A DNA stretch of 64,000 bases from Oasisia sp. SBJ-2009 (lineage: Eukaryota > Annelida > Polychaeta > Sabellida > Siboglinidae). Positions 44,912-59,900 of this stretch are shown piece after piece. Below the pieces are notes generated by a model. That model made no database searches. It was not told the DNA's origin and was given only the letters and a program-made list of their open reading frames with translations. Numbering within the stretch: position 1 is the stretch's first letter; every line of letters starts with the position of its first letter. The stretch is taken from NCBI GenBank assembly GCA_964017155.1, contig OZ024861.1, forward strand, positions 34,399,324 to 34,463,323. The letters are read 5' to 3'. The position numbers and the translations under genes are program-made.

Positions 44912-47900
44912 GTAAGTGAACATTTTTAATACGTACGTTATAGCGATATGTGCCTCCGGTACTGTTGTTAAAACACTTCATAACAAAGTCTAAAAAAACT
45001 GCTTGAAGGGTGTCGCCCATAGGTGCACTCACATTGCTACAAAGGTGTGGTCCGCCCTGTGTCGTGTGGGATCCCCACCAGCAACACCAGATACATTCTT
45101 CTAGTGCCACGAGAAGAATCTACCATGATTTCAGCCACTATACCAGCGCCCTACAGACCCTCCAGGAAAGAAGGACTGTCAACAAGGACACCCGATTGAG
45201 CAAGTTCAGTGGCAGGCAACACGACTTATGTGAGAAACAAAGGGATTACCATATAACAGCAGACTAACAGAATTACAGCTTCCTACCTTGAACTACAGAG
45301 AACAGATCGAGGTAATCCAGACTTTCGAACAGACTTTCAAAATTGTCAAAGGAATAACCAGGACTGCAGATATTCCCAGTGTCCATCAAAGCCTGTTCAA
45401 AAAAGCCACTGGTATCACAAGAGGGCATAGTGAAAAACTTCACAACCAGAGTGCAACAGGCTATAGACACTATTTCTTCTCGACCCGAGTGGTTAAAGGC
45501 CAGGACAATAAACAAACAAAGTCACTCCTCCGAAAAGATTGGAGTGGCCACCCAGACTTATATAATTATATTTTGTTTCTAATTAATCAGCTTGACTATG
45601 TAAATTGGACAAAAGCATAAGAAAAAATACATCTATTGAGAAACTGCAACATTAGAAAATTTACCTTGAAACTGTGTCACTGCTCATTTTTGGGGAAATA
45701 TTGACCGGGCTTGAGGTAAGATGTGTGTGTGTAAGATAACAAGTGGCCCTGTGGACGGACGTCATGCCAACTGAGGGCACCCCCTCCTGCTTCACTGCAA
45801 GATGAACACGCATGTGCACAACTACTCCTCACCATCCGTCTGTGGAACAAGATCCCTGACAGCGTGTCCTCGACAGCAGTCTCACTGCCTTTGAAGCAAA
45901 CTGCATTTGCGGTCTGGCTTAAAAGGGGAGTCGCAAAACAGAGGGCCGGATTATCCATTTCTGCAATCGTCAAAGGTCGGCCTTTGTGCGCTCACATGGG
46001 CCGAACCAACCGTATCTGCAATGGGTGCTGGCGAGCTACATGGGCTAAATCGTCTGTCCAGGCTGTGAAGTGTCCTGTAATCTGACGATTTTTCTTATGT
46101 TGGGAAATGTATTATTTTTACTACACAATAATAATTTCAAAAGTATTATTTATAAAAAAAAAATACTTTTGCTGTGTAACGATATTTCATATATAATATC
46201 AGTGTATGATAATATTTACCTGTCCTGCTTCGACTTACGTATTCTTTTTGACGGTTACCTTTTTTGCATATTCAGTCATTGTGTATTATTTATAGATGTA
46301 AACATAATACTGGTCACAAAATTTCCCGAATAATAATCAATAATTATTATCTACTAAAATAATAATATATATTATATGCAGAATATGCCAAAAAGGTAAC
46401 CGTTGCAAACAATACGTAACTAAGTCACAGCAGGACAGGTGTATATATATACAATCTTTCTTTGACAATCTATATATTATTCGGGAAGTACTCTTTCGAC
46501 TTGCATATTCTTTGCAACAGTAAACCTTTTTTGGTGTTTCTATTAAATTATATATATATTTCCTATTATCAGTACAAGGGTACTCTAACGGTGCTCATGA
46601 CACTAGACTACATGTAGGGTACTATCCTATAGTATAACAACTTCTAACTAAGTTCTATGATGTTTGTCAGTCATTGCATAAGTTCAAAGGAGATGCAGTC
46701 AATTGATTATGTACATCAAGGTGTTGAGCACAAGCAATGTGCTCAACATCTTCAATTAGATTAGTGCACTGCCACGCCACTGTTTTTTAGAATGCATTTA
46801 GTGCTATTGCAAACAAACAACAAATGAATACAGATTGTTATCTCAGAGGGAACTCATCGCAAACAATATATGCATGGTAAGGCCTGTAAACAGCTACACA
46901 GAGGAATTATTTCATTATACTATAACGGGCGTGCATATGATAATTATAGTATATACATTTGTAATATATATATATATATATATACCTGTATATATATATG
47001 TATATATATATATATATAATTATGTATATAATTATATATTTTATATATTTATAATTATATATACACTGCAGACATGGCACAGAGTAAATGTTCATGAGTA
47101 CTGGTACATTGCTGGTGGATGAGTACAATTACATTACTAAAACCTGAGTACAAGTCCAAGAATATTTTCATGAGTACAAGTACACTTTTAAAAATAATAA
47201 TTAATACTGAACTTCAATCTAGATGAGATGTGTCTTTAATGAATGCAAATGAGTTGGCAACCAGCCAGTGGATACCCCTAGCTCAGGGTTCCTATCTCAT
47301 TTCAAGGGGGAAGTGGGATGTGCTGAGTTCCTTGTTTGTTCTATGCTGGACTACCCTGTTATGTATACTGGGGTTGCCTTATCTCCTATTTTGCATAACT
47401 CATAGCATTGCTGCTGTTCTTAGATGCTGACTGCATGGTCCTGATAGCCTTTGTTCATCAGAAGCCCCCTCAGTCATCCGTCTGGCTTGGGAGCACTGCT
47501 GCAGCTCTACTGCCCATCAGTTTATCTGCTTATACTGCATGTTGCTCAAGGACTCATTTTATGATGACCAGTTTCCTGTTCATTTAAATTTATCTTTCTT
47601 GACCACTGCCTTTTTATGAGTTGTATGTAGCATACTTGGAATTAGCAGCTCCTATGCACAAAGCAGTTAAAGCATTTTATCCAGAATGTCTCTTATTTAT
47701 TAACAAAGTTGAGTTATCCTTAAACATAGATAGATAGGTGGAATTCTATCTGAAATAACAAAGAATATAATGTTGTTTTAAGTTTCATTTTATAGCTATA
47801 ACTAAATTTAGTTTTCCCAGTATATATTAAGGAAGTATTCAGATGTACAGTCATGTACTCGTAATGGTCTCGTAAGTACGTATGAGTACAATGTACATAA

Positions 47901-50900
47901 GTTTTATGAGTGTATACTTAAAAAATGTACACGAGTACTGAGTCTGAATACTATATATGTATTCAGTATATATATTTTTATATATGTATATATACAGGTG
48001 TAGAACTACGCACTAGTCAGTGTTAGTCCATACAATATTTAGTAAAGATAAGGACATACTAGTAAACCTGCCTAATAACTAGTCAGGGTGTCTAGTAAAG
48101 GTCACCCCACGTACAGTAGTCAATCAAGTGCTTATCGTCACAGCATAGACTTATGCAGAGACCCATCATTTGGACGGGTGACAAAAAATGCTATTGAGAT
48201 ATACATTCTTTCAAGGAATCATGAAAGTAATCATCATTATATGCTAAAGTAATCACAATTGATTACAGTTGTTTTTTGAGTAATCATACTCATAATCTTA
48301 ATCAATTACATTTGTAGTGTAATCACTCCATCTCTGGTATTGACATTCCAAGTTGTAACCCCACTGTGATTCACCAAAGTCGGAATGTAGCCTCTTGGTC
48401 CATTTTTAGTGTTATTACAACAAATAGTGATGTGTTAATTTTAGGAAATATATTTCCAAAATAACATAGCCATGTTTTGCTATAAAAATTGTAACATGGC
48501 ATGTCGCATGCATATCACCTTTTCAGCTGCATGACATTCGCGAATGCATGGACTGTTTTCCCATTAGTGCTAGCAAACAATGGACAGTTCACAGTCCTAA
48601 CAGCGGGCACCAAAGCCAACAGAATCGTAAGTTTAATAGCTGGTATGTGGCAACGTCAACTCTGTTGGCTGACAAAGCCTAATATTATTGTTTTAATGTA
48701 CCTCAATGAATCTGTGTGTGAAAATAAAATACAATATTTATATAGCGCCATAATCACACGGTGCTCTATGGCGCTTTACAGTACAATAATAATAACTCTA
48801 TAGATAAATTAAAACATTACAATATTTAGTTAAATCATTTAAAAGCTAAACATATAGTTGTAAATTGAAATAAAGAGTAAAAATACAATTCTATATAAGG
48901 ATAGTAAACCTGAAAGGTATAGGTGCAATACATAATTAAGTAATATGTTACATAAAACAATCAAGTAATAAATACATATATAAAATTAAGGGGGATAAAA
49001 TATAGTAAGATTACGGATAAAATGTACTTTCATGGCATTAAAATAAATGAACTAGTAAGAATAAATATCAAGTGCTATTAAAATGGTTGATAAGTCGATT
49101 TGTTGTCTACGTATTGCTGCCGGAACAGAAATGTCTTTAGTTGCCTTTGAAATTTGATGCAGCTATCACTATTTCTAATGTTAACAGGCTAACTGTTCCA
49201 TAGCGTCGCCGCTGCTTTTGTAAAAGTTCTGTCTCCATATGTTACAGTTCTGGTTCGTGGCACGGTCAACAGGATAGTTGATTCTGACCGTAAAGAGCAT
49301 GTAGGTCTGTAGACGGATAGTAGATCACTCGGGTAGACCGGCGATTGGTGGTGTATCGCATGGTAGGTGTGTGACAAGATCTTATACTGTATTCGGCAGT
49401 GGACTGGAAGCCAGTGAAGTTCTTTTAGAACAGGAGTGATGTGTGAGCGGCGACTCATTCTTGTGATGACATGCGTGCAAACATTCGATCCATCCATCAT
49501 TTGGATGGGTAAAACCCATTGTGGATGGGTAGAGATATCACCAGACAGGTGATGGCCAGGCAAAAAATAAGATCTTCAAAGATTAAATGAAGCCATAGCT
49601 TAAACCATTTTCAGTTGTGCCTTGAAATGGGTGTAACATATGTTGTGTTTGTAGTTTTTTATCAGGTCATAATATACATCTCAATTTGAGATAATGTGCA
49701 TGTGTTCACCAAAATGTGTGTGATTGGCAATAGTTTTATCCTTCATAAAATGCTGGGCTGCACCTGACTTAATTAAGCTATTCACACACTACAAACATGG
49801 ACGTAAAATATCCCAGTTTGGGGTGGGAAACCACATGAGAAAGTACATTTAATGTCATTACAATAACAAAATGGCATATCAAGAAAGTGTATAACTTAAA
49901 CTGGCTGTCTGGAATCACAAGACGAATGTATTGTTTTTATTCAGATGCAGATTGGCGTCAAGGCAGAATTTGCAGCAACTGTGACCACCACCAGTATCTC
50001 TGTCACTTGGGACCAAGCTGATGTGGATGGAGTATCATCCTTCAGCATCAAGTTGAACCATGAAGAGAAAGCAGGCAGCGCTTCAAGTTCATCTTCATCC
50101 GTCAGCATCACTGGACTTACACCTGGCACCACATATCATCTACTGGTAGAAACTATAAAAAATGGAACCACAACAACACATTTGGATCAAGACTACACAA
50201 CAAGTATGTGTTATTTTGCATTTTACATCCAGGATTGAAAAACATAGTGAGCATAGGAAAATATGAGAGGATTCTAACAATGTAAGCAAATTATTTATAT
50301 GCAAAATAACATCACCATTTCAACCAGTAACATAGCACAGCTGATTGAATGAAGAATTGCTGGACTAGCAGTGGTAATCTAAACAATAGTCTCCTGTCCG
50401 ACATTCAATGATATGAAATCTTAGTATCTTAAATAGAAAAAAACGCAACAGTTTCGCGTCATATACCTAATAGAGTTTATACAAAGTAAAAATTTCCACA
50501 TATACTCAATTTTTTTACGTCAGCGGTTTACTCAGAATTTGACTTTAAAGTCTACGATGGTCTAGACGCCGCCATCAGTGAAGGGTTAACTTGGCTTGGC
50601 CATTCAGCGCGCGGCATTCTATGTCACTGCTGAAGCCGGTCAGCTTCCTGCGACGATGTTTTTGACGGTCAACGACTTTGAGTCTTCGGTTGGCGTGACA
50701 TCTAGCCGCTGCTTATAGACGTGTATCTAAATCTTTGGTTAAATCTATGGTAAACTTTAGTAATTATGCTTTACTGTTCAGCATACGGTTGCAATAATAG
50801 TTGAAACAACCGGTAGTATTGAAGCAATGGATTCACGTTTGCGGGCGTACTGTTTGGAATCCCTCCAGTCTAAGTACAGTTCACTTTGCTTGGTCCATTT

Positions 50901-53900
50901 TGAGGAGAAATGCTTTGAAGTAGACATGTATCATCAGTTGATAGGATGATTTCAGCGATAACAATAATAGACAACTTTATATTTACCATCATCAGACAGC
51001 ATGTTACGCGCGTTGCCGAGTTGCAGCCATTTCATGACAACAGCCAAACCCCATGCAGGGAATCGAGTGTATGTGGAAATTGTTTCTTTATATTAACTCT
51101 ATTAGGTGTATGCCACGAAACAGTTGCGTTTTTTGTCCTTTAATACATACTGCAGACCTAGGATTGATTCAGCAATGTATTAAAACAGCATTGTTTAGTC
51201 TTTCATTTGATATTAATAATCATTATCAAACATATTACAGATATGCATAATTAACATTAAAATAGCTATAGATCTTATTGGTGTAACAGATCAAAAAAAT
51301 TATCTGGTAGTTCATAGCTCCATTGTCAACATTTGCTTCACATGGTCTTTGGTGTTGCGTTAATAGACTTCATCATTCATGTTCATTTCCATCATAGTTA
51401 CTCCTGACTTTCTATTGTCCATCCTGGCTGTGTCTAATTGCTCTCCAGTGCAATGGTAGGGCCAGGGGCTGTATCAATAGTACCAGGTAGATCCCAGTTA
51501 AACTGGACAGTTGCTGGCTGTATGGTTTAAGGTATGGCTTCAATTAATCTACCGATTGTGTATGCTGGTTGTGTTTATTTTGATGTTTCTTTAATTATCT
51601 TTAAAATGGTCTGACGTTTGTCCCATATTCATTAAAGATATATTGTCACATATAAGTAACAATTAACAAAGATTGAAGATTAATATTCTAGACATCTGTA
51701 GAGTGCAAATGTATACACTTCATTGATATTGTCTGCTGCATTCACACACATGGCTGTTTCTGGTCATCGGATATGAATAACCAGAATGCTAATTACGGTG
51801 AAGAAACTAGGCAGAGATTCACATTTCATACATAATTACCAACTCATTATATAGTCCAAAGGACTTCAGGGCCATTTTACTTTGTTAAATTTCCAATCCT
51901 AAATTAGCAACATCACTTAATCTAGGCAATGCTATTGATACACAATGATAGTGGAAAATTATAGTACTGTCTAGTGACAATAATATTAATAAAAGGAAGC
52001 ATGTGTCAACTGTAGGGCCCCTGTCATAGATTACCGCAATCCCCTAAATGTTAAAGTGAACATGTCTCTTGATTCTTAAAAAAAGTTTATTTGATTTAAA
52101 TCGATTGAATTGATTTTTTATTTATATTTTTACTTGAGGCATTGAATTTGAATGAAAAGATGATACCTTTTGGAAAAAGGTTTTGGAGTCTTCACTGTAT
52201 TCAGAAAGGGAATAGCTCAGACATCTAGAAATGCTGATCTTGGCACCACTAATGTCAGTTGTGTCATTGCAAGCAGCACATATGTAGATCCCTCCTTTTG
52301 ATTCTGTTTGGTGAAAGGTCCAATGGGGTTATGGCATCACTCTGCATATGCCATTACAGTGTAGCGCTCATATCTCAGAATCCATTGAAGATGTATTTTC
52401 CAAATTCTGTCACTAAGCTCATTACATTTTGATTTCATTTTCTCTTAAAAAAGACTCCTAGGGTCATTTAATGGCCCAAGAATTTTTAGTTTTAAGTTTT
52501 CATATTTTTTTCAAAAATTATTTTGTAGCTTTTATCATCATGCCAGCCCCATTTCTAGTAAATGCAAACATGCTTGAGTGTTGCCTCGTTGACAATCACT
52601 ATACAAACATTGACGCCAGAGTTGAAGATACCACCAGTCTTGTTATGTTCATAACGTGTGAGTTTACAAAGTTTGCTCAGTCACAAGCAGCTGTGACAAC
52701 GATTGGATGATATGTAGGTTTGTTGCATTTACATTTACGGAGTAATACAAGTGAAATTTCATTCTTATATCATAACATGCACAACTCTACCATATTTTAT
52801 ACATATTGGTTGGTTAATATTGCTAGGCTTTGTTTGAACTAATTCCATATGTATGATGTTTTTGTACAGAGCCGAATGCTCCATCCAATCTCCAAGTGAC
52901 AGCAACTGTGGACTCACTCGCAGTTTCCTGGACAGCCCCCAGTGGTGCTGTCACATCATATACTGTCACAGTGAAGGAAGGTACAACAGTAAAGGACACA
53001 AAAAGTGTCACTGGAACAACAGCAACATTTGACAGTTCGGCAGCTGACAAAAAGCTGACAGCTGGCACGGAGTACACTGTAGAGGTGGTGTCTGTGGCTG
53101 GAGTCTTGAACAGTGACTCTTCTCTGTCAGGCAACTTCTATACAAGTAAGTCAGTCTTGGATTGATTATTTCATTTAAAAATGTGTTCATTCAAACACAG
53201 TTTGTGTATGTTTCTAGTTTATGACAGAACAACTCATGGGACAGTCTTGCCAGATATCTTTGGAGTCAGCGGTGACAGCCTGAGAACAGGATGCAAGACC
53301 AGGATGTTTCATGTGACGTTTGTGTGCCAGGGTCTGGATTCCTCTAGGTGTCAAGCCGGAATATTTCACGTGACCAGACGTAACACTGGGCCAGCATCGT
53401 TAGTGGTCATGTGACTGCAGCCACATGACCATAATCCTGTCTGACCCATTCTGGGTATCTGAGATACTAACCTCCATCATCTATAACAATGGATAAATGG
53501 GGCTGGTTGGTGAGTGTCGTGATTCTTTGTTCATGCTCAAGGCAAATATGTCAATGAACCAGGAAATTGTTCCACTTGTTAAACTGGAGAATTGTGGATG
53601 ATTGGATAGTTATATTCCTATGTGTTATGATCGGGCAACTACTCCCTGCATAGAGTTATGCATAGTAGGTCATTGTGTCAAGTGGCAGCAGTGGCATACT
53701 GCTTGGGCTGTGTGTAGTCACATTTCGACCGTAGTGTCATTGTGGTGGAAGATGATGATTGGGGAAGGATGGTTAGCATTGTGTTTGCGTTCCCAATAGC
53801 ACTGTCAATGTGACAAGCCACACATATGTAGATCCCTCTAGCAATACAGTGGTGATGAGACCACAAACACTGACGCACGCATAGTCAGATTTTTAGTCCG

Positions 53901-56900
53901 TTTGATCAAAGGTCCAATGGGGTTATGGCATCACTCTGCATGCATCATTAGCACTCATATCTCAAAAACCATTGAAGATGTATTTTCCAAATACTGTCAC
54001 TATGCTCACTACATTTTGATTTCATTTTCTCTTAAAAAAGACTCCTAGGGTCATTTAACGGCCCAAGAATGTAATTTTCAGTTTTCATATTTTTTCAAAC
54101 ATTATTTTGTAGCTTTTATCATCATGCAAACATGCATGAGTATTGCCTCGTTGACAATCACCATACAGACATTGACGCCAGAGTTGAAGATACTACCAGC
54201 CTTGTTATGTTCATAATGTGTGAGTTTACAAAGATTGCTGAGTCATAAGCAGCTGCGACAACGATTGGATGAGATGTTGCATTTACAGTTATGGAATAAT
54301 ATAAGTGAAATTTCATTCTTATGTCATAACATACACAACTCTACCATTTTTTATACATATTGGTTGGCTAATATTGCTAGGTTTTGTTTGAACTAATTCC
54401 ATATGTATGATGTTTTTGTACAGGGCCGAATGCTCCAACCGGCCTCAAAGTGACAGCAACTGTGGACTCACTCGCAGTTTCCTGGACAGCCCCCAGTGGT
54501 GCTGTCACATCATATACTGTCACAGTGAAGGAAGGTACAACAATAAAGGACACAAAAACTGTCACTGGAACAACAGCAACACTTGACAGTTCGGCAGCTG
54601 ACAAGAAGCTGACAGCTGGCACGGAGTACACTGTAGAGGTGGTGTCTGTGGCTGGAGTCTTGAACAGTGACTCTTCTCTGTCGGGCAACTTCTATACAAG
54701 TAAGTCAGTCTTGGATTGATTATTTCATTTAAAAATGTGTTCATTCAAACACAGTTTGTGTATGTTTCTAGTTTATGACAGAACAACTCATGGGACAGTC
54801 TTGCCAGATATCTTTGGAGCCAGCGGTGACAGCCTGAGAACAGGATGCAAGACCAGGATGTTTCATGTGACATATGTGGGCCAGGGTCTGGATTCCTCTA
54901 GGTGTCAAGCCGGAATATTTCTCGTGACCAGATGATACTGGGCCAGCAACTTTAGTGGTCAAGTGACTGCAGCCACATGACCATAATCCTGTCTGACCCA
55001 TTCTGGGTATCTGAGATACTAACCTCCATCATCTATAACAATGGATAAATGGGGCTGGTTGGTGAGTGTCGTGATTCTTTGTTCATGCTCAAGGCAAATA
55101 TGTCAATGAACCAGGAAATTGTTCCACTTGTTAAACTGGAGAATTGTGGATGATTGGATAGTTATATTCCTATGTGTTATGATCGGGCAACTACTCCCTG
55201 CATAGAGTTATGCATAGTAGGTCATTGTGTCAAGTGGCAGCAGTGGCATACTGCTTGGGCTGTGTGTAGTCACATTTCGACCGTAGTGTCATTGTGGTGG
55301 AAGATGATGATTGGGGAAGGATGGTTAGCATTGTGTTTGTGTTCCCAATAGCACTGTCAATGTGACAAGCCACACATATGTAGATCCCTCTAGCAATACA
55401 GTGGTGATGAGACCACAAACACTGACGCACGCATAGTCAGATTTTTAGTCCGTTTGATCAAAGGTCCAATGGGGTTATGGCATCACTCTGCATGCATCAT
55501 TAGCACTCATATCTCAAAAACCATTGAAGATGTATTTTCCAAATACTGTCACTATGCTCACTACATTTTGATTTCATTTTCTCTTAAAAAAGACTCCTAG
55601 TGTCATTTAACGGCCCAAGAATGTAATTTTCAGTTTTCATATTTTTTCAAACATTATTTTGTAGCTTTTATCATCATGCAAACATGCATGAGTATTGCCT
55701 CGTTGACAATCACCATACAGACATTGACGCCAGAGTTGAAGATACTACCAGCCTTGTTATGTTCATAATGTGTGAGTTTACAAAGATTGCTGAGTCATAA
55801 GCAGCTGCGACAACGATTGGATGAGATGTTGCATTTACAGTTATGGAATAATATAAGTGAAATTTCATTCTTATGTCATAACATGCACAACTCTACCATT
55901 TTTTATACATATTGGTTGGCTAATATTGCTAGGTTTTGTTTGAACTAATTCCATATGTATGATGTTTTTGTACAGGGCCGAATGCTCCAACCGGCCTCAA
56001 AGTGACAGCAACTGTGGACTCACTCGCAGTTTCCTGGACAGCCCCCAGTGGTGCTGTCACATCATATACTGTCACAGTGAAGGAAGGTACAACAATAAAG
56101 GACACAAAAACTGTCACTGGAACAACAGCAACACTTGACAGTTCGGCAGCTGACAAGAAGCTGACAGCTGGCACGGAGTACACTGTAGAGGTGGTGTCTG
56201 TGGCTGGAGTCTTGAACAGTGACTCTTCTCTGTCAGGCAACTTCTATACAAGTAAGTCAGTCTTGGATTGATTATTTCATTTAAAAATGTGTTCATTCAA
56301 ACACAGTTTGTGTATGTTTCTAGTTTATGATAGAACAACTCATGGGACAGTCTTGCCAGATATCTTTGGAGCCAGCAGTGACAGCCTGAGAACAGGATGC
56401 AAGACCAGGATGTTTCATGTGACGTATGTGGGCCAGGGTCTGGATTCCTCTAGGTGTCAAGCCGGAATATTTCTCGTGACCAGATGATACTGGGCCAGCA
56501 ACTTTAGTGGTCAAGTGACTGCAGCCACATGACCATAATCCTGTCTGACCCATTCTGGGTGTCTGAGATACTAACCTCCATCATCTATAACAATGGATAA
56601 ATGGGGCTGGTTGGTGAGTGTCGTGATTCTTTGTTCATGCTCAAGGCAAATAGGTCAATGAACCAGGAAATTGTTCCACTTGTTAAACTGGAGAAATGTG
56701 GATGATTGGATAGTTATATTCCTGTGTTATGATCGGGCAACTACCCCCCCCCCCCCCCCCGCCGCATAGATTCATGCATAGTACGTCATTGTGTCAATTT
56801 ACAGCAGTGACAGCAGTGGCATACTGCTAGGGCTGTGCGTAGTCACATTACGATTAAGTTGAGGCAGGGCAAATATTTTGCCAGTCACACAATTTAGTCC

Positions 56901-59900
56901 AAATGATGGGTGAATGGGTCTCTGCATCAAGCTCTACAGCATGGAAGCCAAACGCGACATTGGTAGCATTGACTGACATGTTGCCTGAACACAAGCTGGT
57001 CGAGCTGCAACAGGCCACGAAGGATGACACAGTGTTGTAGGAGCTTGAGAAGAGCCATGAAGACAAGACGGCAAGCTGGGAGTACTGGAAATTAAGTACT
57101 AAAGCCCCATTTATAGTTCAAAACGAATGTTTAGTTGAAGATGGGCTGATCTTCAAGGGTGACAGGCTAGTAATCCCTCATATGATCATGAAACAGATAC
57201 ACTAGGGACACATTGTTGTAGATGGATGTCTGCGCAGGGCACACAAGGTTGCATAAGTACTTTTCCTGCTTTATTCTCTTTCTAATCAATACATAGTTTA
57301 GGTTTTATCTGTACAACAAGCCAATATAAAACTGTTTTTATGCAAGCACCAACACAACTCAAAAGTAGTAATGAAAAAAGGCTAAATGAATTACGTATAT
57401 TTAACAATAATTTGAAAGCGAAATGTGGGCTCTACACCCCAAGGCCAGTCTTATGACTGAGCCGCTAACTAATCTCATGTGCCCGGTTGCATGACATGCA
57501 CCCAAGTTAGGTGGTAAAGTTATCCCTCTCTCTCTAGGTGTCACCTATCTGAGCGACCGCATGAAACGCGTTGCACAACAGCCACCCAGATGCCGCCCAA
57601 CTAGAGTATACCAGCACGAGTAACCGATAAGTGGGTTGCCATGTTTTGAGAACAAATGTTCTTCACAGAATTAATTTCACCTCTCACAGTCATCATGGCG
57701 GAAGCAGTGACACTACAGCAAAATCGTAGGACAATATACTGAGATTGTGGCCTTAATACAGGCACACGACCAAAGATAAGAACTGTTACAAGGCCGATTC
57801 AAATCAACCTTGTCGAACAGGACAGTAAAAGGGATGGAATGCTATAGTGGCAGACGTCAATGCTTTATCAAAGATGTTGCGAAGTGTGGAGGACCTAAAG
57901 AAAAACTGGCAATGAGATAATTTTGTTGTCTTCTGTTGGTAAATATATGAATAAAAGTGAATTTAAAATGGCATAACTTTTGTTATATAAAATAACTATT
58001 AAAATACTGTTTGTAGTGTTTTTAGATGCATTGAACAGAGTTATAAATTTGAAATATTTTTGTTTATGCTAATTAATTCAGTCAATTAGTTAATATTGGC
58101 TAATTAGTGCACCATGTTAACAGACCAACACTTTCTAATTAAGACCACCAGAGTTCATAAATGTGAAGTTATTTATACATATTATGCAATGTGCTTAACC
58201 ACATTTACTATGAGAATAAACATTAACTAGTCATGTAATAATACATTAATTAATTAGTTAATAAGTGATAAATAGTGGGTAACCTTGACAGACAGAGATT
58301 TTTTAATGCCACCATGTCCATGAATATATGTTTATACAATACATGCCATTTGTAAAAAAACACTTTAATTGTGGTAAGATATATAATTTAATAGTAATGA
58401 ATAAAAAATAAAATATTTGTATACAGACCAACAAAAAAGCAAATAATGTCATGCTTATGAAGATAATTATACATATTATGCAATGTGTATATCCACATTA
58501 ATAGTAGTTACAAGTATAAAGTAATAAATCATTTAATAATAATTTAATTAATTAGTCAATATTTTGTAATTGGCACACCATTTTGATAGACCTACACATC
58601 TTAGTGAAAGCCAATAATGTCCATATTTATGAAGATGTACATACTATCACTATAAACTGTGTACAATCACATATACAGTGGTAATAAATACAAAGTAACA
58701 AAATCATTTAATAATAGTAGCAATTTAATTTGTCAGTATTTAGTAATTAGCATGCAACGTTGACATACTGACATGTAAGTAAACACCGTAATGTCCATGA
58801 TAATGAGGAGAGAGTTGTATAATTTATACAAGCATGATACAATGCACTGTGAGTCACCCAGCTGCAGTTGTGACTGCTTCGAGTTGCCCCAGAATGTTCA
58901 GCCTAACTTTTGACATAACCCAGCTTGGTATGTGTCATGCAATCACACCTACTGGCTATGTGTCACCTAGGGCCGACTTCGATTGAGCTACTCGAGTTAC
59001 TCGCATAATTCTGCGCACGCAATACTTTGCGCGTAATCCAACTGAACACCGATGATCTTGATAACAGACATAAACCCCTTATGTAAATAAATAAAATAAA
59101 GTAATCAGTTGTTTAGTGTGTAAATTGTGACATTCATCTTCTTGGACTTTAATTATAATTCATAGAATGTGGTGACTTTAATCCATATTTAAATGATTGT
59201 GTCATATAATGTTTAATTAATTTCTTTATGCTGTAGGGGCCTATGTTCCCTGTTAGCTGTCACTGCTAATGACGTCAGTTACTCGAGTGAATCCTGTAAA
59301 ACTCGCGATTGCTTCGAGTAGCTAATCTAGGTCAAAAATAGTCATGTGCTCGAGTGATCTTGGCTGTTCGATTGGGACTCGGGTTACGCGAGTTACTCGA
59401 ATAGCTCAATCGATGTCGGTCCTAAGTGTTAAATAGCCTAACTTGGGTGAAATTTGGACTGCTGCTGTCCCTTAGATTGACAGAGCTCACATTTCAATAT
59501 ATATATATATAAAACATTAGCAGTTTTGCTTATAATACCGCCATTAAATCATATTTTTAGTAGTGGAATCACAGTACACCTCATGCCCTTGACTGTACCG
59601 AATTACCCAGTCACACCCTTCTTTCACACTAACTATAATCTGACCTACTTGAATATCAGAAATGTCCATGTATAATACCCCACCATGTATAATAGACATC
59701 ACAGTTTTGCCAAATTTTGATATCATTTCTATATAACCATGTATAATACACATCCTGACTTTTGACATAAATCTCCAATATTCTTGCTTGAAACAGTTTG
59801 CTGTTTTACCGGGGTAAATCACATCCTGTTTTAATTGTCTAAAGCAGGTTTCAGACAGCGATCATATATTTCTGCTATGATGTAGCATCGTGTGTTTGTG

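Larger units (their letters stand above)
52277..56850 (+). repeat. Tandem array of about 1.55-kb units, each with one FN3 exon
   Basis: The unit-start marker CACATATGTAGATCCCTC occurs at 52277, 53821 and 55373, and the FN3 exons at 52870, 54424 and 55976, giving periods of 1544-1554 bp. Units two and three differ at only a few positions over both exon and intron; their exons differ by one synonymous base. The array ends about 56850, just after a run of 17 C (56744-56760). A further unit lies at 62842-63990. Confidence 0.9.

Noticed and set aside
52823..53134. Antisense 103-codon ORFs repeated at 52823, 54377, 55929 and 63390
   Set aside because: They are mirror frames of the FN3 exons, conserved only because the exons were duplicated.
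53602..55351. Repeated 65-codon ORFs beginning MDSYIPMCYD at 53602 and 55154
   Set aside because: They lie in duplicated intron DNA, have no domain and no codon-level constraint that I can see.
57420..57510. Minus-strand tRNA-like SINE
   Set aside because: Box B is poor (GGGTGTAGAGC) and no tail is visible.
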